A model generated the notes under the pieces. That model searched no databases, had not been told where the DNA came from, and worked only from the letters and a program-made list of their open reading frames with translations. This document shows, piece after piece, positions 8,029 to 16,500 of a DNA stretch of 37,479 nt. Made by a program: the position numbers and the translations under genes. Source of the DNA: a virus. Location: the IMG/VR virus record IMGVR_UViG_3300010370_000095, positions 1 through 37,479 of that record; one strand, given 5' to 3'. The stretch's first letter is position 1; each line of letters starts with the position of its first letter.

Positions 8029-10089
8029 TCAACCAACAAATATGAGACTGCAAACATATGGATCGGTTGGATATGTGCTACTGGTGTGAGTGTTAAAGAT
8101 CAAAAATCTACAAGAATTGGGCTGTGCATCGCCATTAGTTCTAAACCCTATATGTGCGCCCAAATTCTCTATCGGAGTGTAACCACCTTCTGCTGACTGA
8201 TTGCCTGTAGTCTGTTCATTCGCTGCACCAGAAAAAGCGTAATTTGATGGAAGTGCAGTAGTAAAGGTTACGGTATAATCACCCTGACCGTTCCGCGTAA
8301 CACTACTAACATTTCCGCTTGCTGCAATTACAGGAGTACCATTGTGACCATTAGGCATAGTAAACCTAACCCAAGCACGAATTCCGTATAGAGGAGCGGT
8401 TCCACTCGGAGCAGCAAAAGTTGCACCACCTAAAACAATACCAGAGGATGCCTTTATCGTACCGTTCACGTCCAGTGTCACGGTGGGAGAGGTAGTGCCG
8501 ATGCCAACCCGACCTCCACTGGGTTGAAGCGAAAGGTCCGAACCTCCCACTCCTGGAACCCAACCTTCCATCCACGCAACACTAGCAGAATCGTTTACGC
8601 CAATTTGCAACTGTCTGGTGTTGCCACTATTGGACACCAAAACGGTTCCTCTGTTTGCATTACCGTGAACTGTGCTGGCTCCGTAAACATGAAGCGGTGT
8701 CAGTGGAGTAGCGGTTGCAATCCCCACATTCCCGCCCGTGGTGAGCCGCATCCGCTCCGTACCCAGTCCACTGTCACCCGCAGTGTTTGTGTGTAAAACA
8801 AGGTCACCGTTCGAGCCGCCCAAATTCCGCGAACGCAGGTCGCGCACCAACAGGCTGCTGTACGGAATATCAAGCCCGTCAACAATAGCGGCACGGGTGT
8901 ACGGCTTGGCTTTGATAATGTACTTCGTGGCAAGATACGGGGGCTTGAGCACAGCAGAACCGCTCGGAACCGACGGCTCTGCGCTGGTTGCGTTCCACGT
9001 TGCAACATTCACCAGTGAGCCAATGCTTTCAGATCCGCCTTCTTCACCAAGGGCAAACGCGCTAAGTGCAGAGTTGTACGTGGTGTCGTTCTCGCTGGTT
9101 CCGTCCGCAACGGCTGCGGGATTCACGCCCACCGCAAACCGCCCACGCAGATCAGGGGTATTGAACGCAATCACTGCTATTCCTGACACCGTGGCAGTGA
9201 TGGTTGTTGTTATTGTTCCGGTCGAGTTCAAGAAACGGTAGTTTGCAGTGGCGTTTGCAGCGTTGCTCAAAGACCCCGCAGCAAACACCGTGTTGGGAAA
9301 CACAAACTTGCTGTTTGAGTAGTTGGGCAGCACCTGCACCAAGTAGTTACTGGAGCCTTCAGAAGTAATCACCACAGCCGTAATGTCTGCGTTGGAACCG
9401 TACAGAAGATTTGTTGACCACGCTGCACCACTGGTCTTGAACTGGATGTACCCACCAACAGTAATGTTGGCTGTAGTTGCAATGTTTAGTCGTGCCACGT
9501 ACCCGTAAATAGGCACGCGGTCGCCGGTGGTGTTGCGAATCTTGTCGTGGAGTTCGGCGTAGTCGCTCACGGAGTACGACGCGCCGTTGCACTCCAACCA
9601 CGTGTCAGGAATAGTGCCCCCTGCATACGGCGCAATGGTGCCCACAGGCTGAATCTCGTCTATCGCAACAGTGGACGACCCGCCGATTTGGGTGCCCAAA
9701 TAATTCACCACAATATGCCCTGAACCGTTGGTGGAACGAGTCAGTACAGGCTTCACAACGGAGCCTATGAAACTGGGTGGGGTTGCACTGAGTTCTCCTG
9801 CGGTGCTTCCCGACAGGAACAGCACCGGATACGACGCGCCTGATACAGCAGGCACTTCAATGTACCCGCTGTACGTGAGTTGAAAGGAGTTTGCGTCTTC
9901 CAGCGCGTTCACCACACCAACAACTTCTGCGTTCACTGCGGTGTCGCCTTGGGCTTTTACGTAGGTGTTCGTGGCAGTGTTCCACCGCAGCACATCACCC
10001 ACCGTGAAACCGTGCCCTGTCTGTGAGATAGACTCCTTGAGGGTCTTGGTGGTTGCTGCTCCGCCTGTGAGTACTAGTGATGAAGGCAT
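8029..10089 (-). CDS. Tail fibre protein with collar domain and swappable tip
   Basis: The 686-aa fibre contains a phage tail collar domain: IQPVGTIAPYAGGTIPDTWL, ECNGASYSVSDYAELHDKI (about residues 145-187), closed by PDLRGRFAVGVNP (about 310-322); the about 120 residues between are an insertion relative to the usual compact domain. The N-terminal about 60 residues (NAEVVGVVNA) resemble modules repeated in the 1061-aa fibre. Residues about 461-543 are the cassette shared with that fibre (TPLHVYGASTVHG, RVGIGTTSPTVTLDVNG). The last about 140 residues, from an AT-rich segment, form a tip of the kind found on many phage fibres (IRAWVRF, NVSSVTRNGQGDYTVTFTTA). No S74 chaperone domain is present. 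The role is inferred as receptor binding. AGGA precedes the ATG by about 12 nt. Confidence 0.8.
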   Translation of the reverse strand: MPSSLVLTGGAATTKTLKESISQTGHGFTVGDVLRWNTATNTYVKAQGDTAVNAEVVGVVNALEDANSFQLTYSGYIEVPAVSGASYPVLFLSGSTAGELSATPPSFIGSVVKPVLTRSTNGSGHIVVNYLGTQIGGSSTVAIDEIQPVGTIAPYAGGTIPDTWLECNGASYSVSDYAELHDKIRNTTGDRVPIYGYVARLNIATTANITVGGYIQFKTSGAAWSTNLLYGSNADITAVVITSEGSSNYLVQVLPNYSNSKFVFPNTVFAAGSLSNAANATANYRFLNSTGTITTTITATVSGIAVIAFNTPDLRGRFAVGVNPAAVADGTSENDTTYNSALSAFALGEEGGSESIGSLVNVATWNATSAEPSVPSGSAVLKPPYLATKYIIKAKPYTRAAIVDGLDIPYSSLLVRDLRSRNLGGSNGDLVLHTNTAGDSGLGTERMRLTTGGNVGIATATPLTPLHVYGASTVHGNANRGTVLVSNSGNTRQLQIGVNDSASVAWMEGWVPGVGGSDLSLQPSGGRVGIGTTSPTVTLDVNGTIKASSGIVLGGATFAAPSGTAPLYGIRAWVRFTMPNGHNGTPVIAASGNVSSVTRNGQGDYTVTFTTALPSNYAFSGAANEQTTGNQSAEGGYTPIENLGAHIGFRTNGDAQPNSCRFLIFNTHTSSTYPTDPYVCSLIFVG
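8462..8706 (-). repeat. 245-nt fibre cassette, copy 1
   Basis: This segment aligns without gaps to 10788-11032 with about a dozen mismatches by eye (roughly 95 percent identity), same orientation and same reading frame. It encodes the VGIGTTSP-type beta-prism stretch directly before the fibre tip. It marks the border between backbone-like composition and the AT-rich tip. Confidence 0.9.
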
Positions 10090-10099
10090 TGTGTGTGTT
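10063..10099 (-). repeat. 37-nt perfect direct repeat, copy 2 (686-aa fibre start)
   Basis: This copy contains the start of the functional 686-aa fibre gene; it is identical to 7973-8009. Confidence 0.9.
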
Positions 10100-10124
10100 T
10101 CCTCTACTTATCGTGTCTGTGTGT

Positions 10125-10187
10125 TCAAATCATGTGATTTTTGCGGTAGTCGCGGGCTTTACGGATGTACTGGGAGAACGGGATCAT
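10125..10187 (-). CDS. Possible 20-aa small basic ORF
   Basis: In the 112-nt gap between two fibre genes an ATG opens a short ORF encoding MIPFSQYIRKARDYRKNHMI, ending 35 nt before the 686-aa fibre start. Codons in the middle are mostly C-ending and the composition is GC richer than the neighbouring fibre tip. There is no clear ribosome binding site. It may be a gene fragment, a leader peptide or chance; no function is proposed. Confidence 0.2.
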   Translation of the reverse strand: MIPFSQYIRKARDYRKNHMI

Positions 10188-10201
10188 TCTGATTTTATGC
10201 T

Positions 10202-13200
10202 TTACGCTATGCGGATGGCGTAGCCAGTAAGGTGTACTAGGCAGACCCATTTGTTATTGTATACGATACCTTGGGCAGCAGAATTCTCATCCGAGTTTTG
10301 TCCATCAAGACTAACAGCGTTACCAGCAGATACCGTATGTTCAGTCCAACCGTTGGCAGCATTCACATTTGCCCGTGTGACATCCGCTGTTCGTAAAGTT
10401 CCCAAAGAATCGTGAATTTTACTCCAAAAGCCACTGCGAGAATCAGTAGTAGCGATGTTGGAAAATGCGTTTCCATCTGTTGCAAAAGTCAGCCATTTTG
10501 AAGCAGGAACCGTCCACACCTTTGACATAACCATGCCTGGATTTTCACTTTCAGTGCCCGCACTGTCTACCGACCCAACAAGATACACAAACCAAGTTCC
10601 CTCTCCCAAAGGAGTTGTTTGTGTCATTAGTTCGTAATTAGATCCAAAAGTACTGCTCCATGTAAACAAAGGAACAACTCTTCCAATACCCGCAGTATTT
10701 GTAGCCTTTGCCATCACATTGGTAGAACCGCCAAAGTTGCCTACCGTCACGGTTCCACTCGCGGTGATGTTCGTGGCTTTAATGTCCCCGTTCACGTCCA
10801 GTGTCACGGTGGGAGAGGTAGTGCCGATGCCAACCCGACCTCCACTGGGTTGAAGCGAAAGGGTTAAGCCTCCCAATCCTGGAACCCAACCTTCTATCCA
10901 CGCAACACTAGCAGTATCGTTTACGCCAATTTGCAACTGTCTGGTGTTGCCACTATTGGACACCAAAACGGTTCCGCTGTTTGCACTACCGTGAACTGTG
11001 CTGGCTCCGTAAACATGGAGCGGTGTCAGTGGTGTCGCAGTTCCTGTGCCAATTCCCAAACGACTTCCAGCAGAAGTGCTCCCAAACAAACCGCTACCAC
11101 TAAAAAATGCAGTTGCGCCAGTGATACGGAACCGCTCGGTCATGGTTACAGCATTACCCAACGGCGCGTCCACGCCGTCGTTGGTCAGGAATCGCAGTTC
11201 ACCCGCACCAGAAGTTCTACCAACCACAAGACTGGATCGAACGGCTGATCCTGCGGGCAGCGAAGACGCGTACGTACGGGCACCTGGGCTGGGCATGACC
11301 CCGTAGTTGATTTGCAGGTTTCCAGTATCGTACTCCGTGCCGATCACGTTCAGAGACTGCGCAGTAAGCCCACTCATTTCGTCTCCACGGTATCTGCTTG
11401 CCATGAGCACTCGACCACCTGGAACCGAGGCATCTACAGTAACACCCATACGCACGTATCCGTACACGTCCAGTGGAGCAATGATGCGGTTTTGGGTATT
11501 GGTTCCTGAATTCCACGGGGACCACGTACTGGACGGTCCAATGCCAACGCAGCCAGTGATTCCACGGCTGCTGGCAAACACAGACCCTGCCGCAATGCGA
11601 ATGCTTTCACGACCACGAGACGAGCCGTCGTACACACCAATCTTCAGGTCACCAGAGAACCCACTACGAATGTCGTCAACAAGGAACTGCTCCACGTCTG
11701 CACTGGCACCAGTAATAGAAGTTTCTGATCGCACGTCTCCGCGATACGAGAACAAGTACCCACCCGAAGCACTGGTTGCCATGAACAGGGGCTTGCGCAC
11801 CTGCCCTGCAATATTGGGCACCGATGTACTGAACGGGGTTGTCCCGCTCTCAAACGCACCACTTGTGCCTGCACAGTTCACGGGCAAGTAGTACACATCG
11901 CCCGGAGTAAGGGCAGAGTAAGTGGTTCCACTAATATCAAAGAACCCGTCAATCATTACATCAAAATACGAGTAGATGGAGACGGTTGCACTAGGTCCAC
12001 CTGTAACACCGCCGCGACCCACAACCATTCCCGCAATTTCTGCTTCGTCGGGAGTGTTTGCCTGTGCTTTTACGTATATGCCCTGTGCGTAGTTTGCTTC
12101 AGCCGTTCCGCCTGCACCGTCGCTGTACGTAAGGGTGACTCCCCCTGAATACGCTTTAAAGCGCACCGAGTCACCCAAGTTAAACTTGTGCAACTGGTTG
12201 ATGCGTGTGGTGATGGACGTAGAGTTTGCAATGTTGATGGGATTTCCCAGTTCACCGCCGGTGAACGGCAACACCATTGCAGCACTTGCTCCGGTTGCAA
12301 TGAGAACCGCTTTGTGTACCTGTCCCGGAACAGTGGGTTGAATCTCTGTGATTTTTCCTGCACTGTACGGGCTAAGGTAGTACGTTCTGCCGACAACCAA
12401 ACTGGAACCGTTTTCAGTAACCGATCTGAAGTCACCGTGGATTTCTCCCAACATGGTGATTTCGTATCGGTTGGTGCTCATTGTGGTCGGTGTTGCGGAC
12501 ACAATTCCAATTACTTCAGCGTTGGTTCCACTGGAAGCCTGTGCCGCGGCGTAAGCGTTTGATACTGCATCCAGTCGAACAGGTGTACCAAACGGGAATC
12601 CTGGTGAGCCTCCATATGTGATCACCTTTCGATTTGCGCCCTCACGAATACGCACAAACGCTTCACTTCCGTATGTGCTGCCCGACAGCACGTCAATAAA
12701 CGCGGTGGATCCGCTGGGAGAGAACCGCGAGAAAGTAATGGAGCGGTCTGCGGTTCGTCCAGTTGCGCTTGAAAGGGAAATTTCCACTCCGTGGTCGGCA
12801 GTGTTTCCGCCTTGAACCCTGAATCCTGTGCCGTAAACCGGAAGCGTGGTGCCAGCGTACGGGTACAGTCCCCAAGTGATTCCGGAGAACCCAATATGGG
12901 AATTGCTGCGCCACTCGCCACTGCCGCCTTGCAAGTCAGTGGGCAACCACAACCACTCCGCACTTTTACCACCACCGCGAGTCAAAATAATACCACCACC
13001 GCCAGCAGAGTTGATAAGGGCGTCAGTTCCACCAGCAGTTGCACCCAAAACAATGGCGTAGTCGTCAATGGTTACGTTGTTGGCGTTTACAGTGAATGTT
13101 TGTGCGTTGAACGTGACATCACCGTTAAAGGTAACACCCGCACCAAACACAATTGCCCCTTGGAAGGTGTGTCCGTTTGGAATATTGTCTGCAAGCACAT

Positions 13201-13387
13201 AGGTAAGAGTACCGCCAGCACTCACCGTAGCGGTTAGTTCGGAACTGCTTACACCGTCGTACACACGGATCTTGTTGACCTTGTACACCGAAGTGTTCGT
13301 GATGTCACGCCACGTGTTGAAGGTGTCACCCAGTTCAACTTCTGGAATTTGGTACGAGTTTGAGTCAGGTCCGGTGTTGGTTGCCAT
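10202..13387 (-). CDS. Long tail fibre-like virion protein
   Basis: The 1061-aa protein has an N-terminal module typical of fibre proteins in marine T4-like phages: VELGDTFNTWRDITNTSVYK and VNKIRVYDGVSSSELTATV (residues about 17-55), then a GVTFNGDVTFNAQTFTVNAN beta-repeat and GGGGIILTRGGGK. The middle carries two copies of a module with NAEVIGIVSATP and DEAEIAGMVVG, related to the N-terminus of the 686-aa fibre. Residues about 787-867 are the shared cassette (TPLTPLHVYGASTVHG, RVGIGTTSPTVTLDVNG). The last about 177 residues are AT rich and unrelated to the other fibre's tip, ending HLTGYAIRIA. It starts one base after the 62-aa gene's stop. It is probably a side fibre; equivalence to T4 gp34-37 or gp12 cannot be claimed. 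Confidence 0.75.
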   Translation of the reverse strand: MATNTGPDSNSYQIPEVELGDTFNTWRDITNTSVYKVNKIRVYDGVSSSELTATVSAGGTLTYVLADNIPNGHTFQGAIVFGAGVTFNGDVTFNAQTFTVNANNVTIDDYAIVLGATAGGTDALINSAGGGGIILTRGGGKSAEWLWLPTDLQGGSGEWRSNSHIGFSGITWGLYPYAGTTLPVYGTGFRVQGGNTADHGVEISLSSATGRTADRSITFSRFSPSGSTAFIDVLSGSTYGSEAFVRIREGANRKVITYGGSPGFPFGTPVRLDAVSNAYAAAQASSGTNAEVIGIVSATPTTMSTNRYEITMLGEIHGDFRSVTENGSSLVVGRTYYLSPYSAGKITEIQPTVPGQVHKAVLIATGASAAMVLPFTGGELGNPINIANSTSITTRINQLHKFNLGDSVRFKAYSGGVTLTYSDGAGGTAEANYAQGIYVKAQANTPDEAEIAGMVVGRGGVTGGPSATVSIYSYFDVMIDGFFDISGTTYSALTPGDVYYLPVNCAGTSGAFESGTTPFSTSVPNIAGQVRKPLFMATSASGGYLFSYRGDVRSETSITGASADVEQFLVDDIRSGFSGDLKIGVYDGSSRGRESIRIAAGSVFASSRGITGCVGIGPSSTWSPWNSGTNTQNRIIAPLDVYGYVRMGVTVDASVPGGRVLMASRYRGDEMSGLTAQSLNVIGTEYDTGNLQINYGVMPSPGARTYASSLPAGSAVRSSLVVGRTSGAGELRFLTNDGVDAPLGNAVTMTERFRITGATAFFSGSGLFGSTSAGSRLGIGTGTATPLTPLHVYGASTVHGSANSGTVLVSNSGNTRQLQIGVNDTASVAWIEGWVPGLGGLTLSLQPSGGRVGIGTTSPTVTLDVNGDIKATNITASGTVTVGNFGGSTNVMAKATNTAGIGRVVPLFTWSSTFGSNYELMTQTTPLGEGTWFVYLVGSVDSAGTESENPGMVMSKVWTVPASKWLTFATDGNAFSNIATTDSRSGFWSKIHDSLGTLRTADVTRANVNAANGWTEHTVSAGNAVSLDGQNSDENSAAQGIVYNNKWVCLVHLTGYAIRIA
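10788..11032 (-). repeat. 245-nt fibre cassette, copy 2
   Basis: This is the partner of 8462-8706, 2326 bp away in direct orientation. Recombination between copies would keep the reading frame and fuse the body of the 1061-aa fibre to the tip of the 686-aa fibre. Confidence 0.9.
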
Positions 13388-13388
13388 T

Positions 13389-13577
13389 TCAGTTGCTCTT
13401 TGGGGTTGTTGATGCCAGTAGTTGCTGTATCTGCAACTTCAGAGTATCTATCTCCGTTTTCATGGACTCCACGGCACTTGCTGTTTGGAGTGCGTGCCGA
13501 TGGGCTTCCAGTGCGTCGGTATCCGCAAGCACCAGTGCTCCAGTGGCAGGATCTCGGGTGTACCGTTTACGGTTCAC
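13389..13577 (-). CDS. Small coiled-coil protein
   Basis: The 62-aa product begins MNRKRYTRDPATGALVLADT and continues as one amphipathic helix with heptad-like spacing (residues about 22-55, ending TEIDTLKLQIQQLLAS). The start is GTG, preceded by AGGAG with 6 nt spacing; an overlapping ATG four bases upstream is out of frame. It sits between the DUF4815-type protein and the 1061-aa fibre with 12 nt and 1 nt gaps, so it belongs to the operon. Similar small charged proteins with an RDPxTGAL start occur near fibre genes of T4-like phages as I recall them; a trimerisation, chaperone or linker role is only a guess. Confidence 0.7.
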   Translation of the reverse strand: MNRKRYTRDPATGALVLADTDALEAHRHALQTASAVESMKTEIDTLKLQIQQLLASTTPKSN

Positions 13578-13589
13578 TCATTACTCCTG

Positions 13590-16500
13590 TTACACAAAAC
13601 TGACTACCCTGACACTACGAACAGCGGGGGTTCGGTAGTACGACGCACCACCCGAGTTAGTGAGCCGCACCTTTATTTGATACGACTTGAAAGGTGCCAA
13701 GGCAGTGGAAGTGCGGAAAGTGCTCTCACGGAAATCTATTTCCGACGTGCTTGTGAAAGCAGGAGACGTTTGTGGTATTTCCACCCACGTTCGGGTAAAG
13801 ATGTCGGCTTCACCAACGGCACTGGTACGGTAATACACCTTTACATCTGTTCCTGTGGGTATATTTTCGTTCACAAAAACTGCCAGTCCAGTTGACGCAA
13901 GACTCTGTGGTAGTTCCACCACACGAGTAAGATACTCTGACTGCGTGTTCATGTTTACAGATACTGCGTATCGAGCAGCGGTGTCAATGGCAGGAGAAAC
14001 TGCGTTGCTTACTCCCCGTGTAAGGGTGTACACTAGGGTGGGAGCAGCAGTGAACGGGGTCACAGGGTACACGGTTTCGTTGTTTGCGAACGAAAGTGCT
14101 CCTGCCGCGCGAGTAATGGTGCACGATTCAGGAATGACTTCTGGTGCAGACACCTTGAAAGCCTGTCGTGACGCAATGTTTGCCACATTCGCGTGAGTGG
14201 CAGTTCCCGTGGTTGCGGTAAACGCACACCGCTTGACCGCAAACATGAGATCCGTAGTGTTCTCTTGAACCGAGACACCCGAACCTTGTGGTGTGTACAG
14301 CGTTCCAACCAACTGGTTGTTGCCTGCGCGTCCTGCAATCGCGTCGCCGTTTGTAATGCTGTTTGCCGCAGTGTCCGCAGCGTACAGCGAGTACTCGCTG
14401 CTGTTGGTAGTGATGCAGATGGCGTACTCACCGGGAGGCAAGAATACGGGGCTGGTGAAAGCAAACTCCGTTGCAGTGGGAGTGGTGGCATTTGCGGTCA
14501 CATCACCAGGCAGTTTCACTACAGTGCTGAACGGAATCACAACCGAGGGCGACGGGTATCCGGATACGGTTGGACGAATATCAACGGCAACGGGCAGCAC
14601 CGTGTCTTTGGCAGAGAAGTACAGAGACAGGCTGTTCAAGAACACGCCTTCTGGATTCGCAACCTTGTCCACAATGAACGTCTGTGCAAGTGGATCAGTT
14701 CCAGCCGTGTTCTCCAGTGAATCCACACTCTTGTTGAACGGATCCTTGGAAATGGTTTCACTGTTCACTGTACGCCGACGCAATGTGGGTGGGCGAGTAG
14801 AGAACGACCCTGAATCTTGCTGAACAAGAGCACCCACGCAGTACAGCGTTTCTTCTGCGCTAGTGATCGCGTTTGCTACCACAGCACTGTCGCTGATTCG
14901 GACACTACGACTACCTGTGAGGTAAGTTCCCGCAGGAATAGTGAACGATCCACTACACGTTCCGTTTGAGTCGGTGGAAAGAGTACCGTTCAAAAGCACT
15001 GTGCCGTCAAAGTACAGTGACAGTCCTGTGGTGTTTGGCTTCATTCCGTATGCAGTAAACGTGACTGTTTGCGACGGAATGTATCCAACAACACTTCGGT
15101 CAACCACCCGAGAACCAATCTTCTCACGAATTCGGTTTCGTAAGTGGCGAGAACGGATAAAGTTGCTGTTCTTTTGGTTTACTGCTTCTACATTACGACG
15201 CGATCCTGCACGAACATTTCCCGATGAAACGGTGGGAACAGCAGAAATAGAGTCTACGCGGGGCAGTTCCAACAGGCTCTTTTGGATGTCGTCTTGCTCT
15301 TCTTCAACCACTTCAATTCCGGTCCACAGGCTTTCCCAATCGTTCCACTGTGTTCCGAATCCACGTGCGTTTCCAGCATTGGACGATCTCCAGTTGTCGT
15401 TCTCCATGAGAGAATTAGTGCGTACAACGGGACGATATCCAGTGTCTATAGTTGTGATTACTTGAGTGTTCAACTTCAAGAAACCCAACCAGTTCACCGT
15501 ATTGGAGGGATTCACCTGAATACTCTTGCTGTACTGTAGATTTGTGATGTAGTCAGCATCACTGTACGCAAGAGTAAGAATGCCGTCCGTAGACAAGACA
15601 GTGTTTGAAAGCGACGGTGACGGTGGAGAAATAGCGTTCGTGGAGAAGAACGGTCGCAATTCTCCACGCTCAAAGTCCACAGAGCAAATGTGTTCTTCCG
15701 AAGACACATCAGAAACCGAGTGACCGTAGAACTCGTCAGAGAAGATAGAGGTTTTCAGTGGTTCGGTGCTGGTTGCGGACGTTTTCAAGGAACGGGCTTC
15801 AATCTCTGCTTCGGAGATGGACAGTTTTGCGAACACTTCCACATCGTCTATGCGCTTCTCCAGTTTTCCAATATCACTCATGGTGTATCGCTGAGAATTC
15901 ACCGGAGTGAAGATCACGTCTTCTGTGTTGTGGGTGTACGCAGGCACAGTGAGTATTGCCAAAACCAGTCCGTCTTGTGGATCAGGAGGAGCAACTGGAG
16001 TGAGATCAGGTGTGCCTTGCACCAAGAAGAACAGTGCAGACCCGTCTTCGGGATCCGCTTTCACGCACAGTTTGTCTATACGAGGCAAGTAGTGGTTATA
16101 CGAAATAGTGCTGGACTCGCTTACTCCGAATTCGTAAGCCCCGTAAGGCTTGATCATGGGAGTTGCAGACGTGAGTCCGCTGTGTCGGAAATCAAGGCAG
16201 TTTGCAAGCGAAACAGTCTTGCCTGTTCGTGGATTCGTGAACAGTGGTATGCGTTCGTATGGTGTGCTTGGATACGAGTGTTTGCCGATAAACGGCGCGA
16301 ACGCAAGACCATCGTGACGGAAATAATCAAACGAAACGGTAATTGAACCCGCAGAAGCAGGAGTGACATACCGAGCAGTACTAACAACAGACGGCTTCAG
16401 GTACAGGCGAGCACGTTGATAGTACGTTTCTCGTTGACCGTCATCCAATTCAAAGTCTTCGCTGATGTTTGTTCCAGGTGTTCCAAATGTAACACTGGTG

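Noticed and set aside
10063-10099. Phage attachment site or insertion-sequence target duplication for the 37-nt repeat
   Set aside because: No integrase or transposase is nearby and no terminal inverted repeats are seen; the repeat coincides with a gene start and leader, which fits fibre-gene duplication.
8462-11032. Diversity-generating retroelement as the explanation for the fibre cassette
   Set aside because: No reverse transcriptase is in the window, the mismatches are not concentrated at adenines of one copy, and the repeated part is the conserved one while the following tips are wholly unrelated.
15690-16346. A 218-codon plus-strand open frame
   Set aside because: It lies antisense within the DUF4815-type gene, which has clear conserved motifs and coding character.
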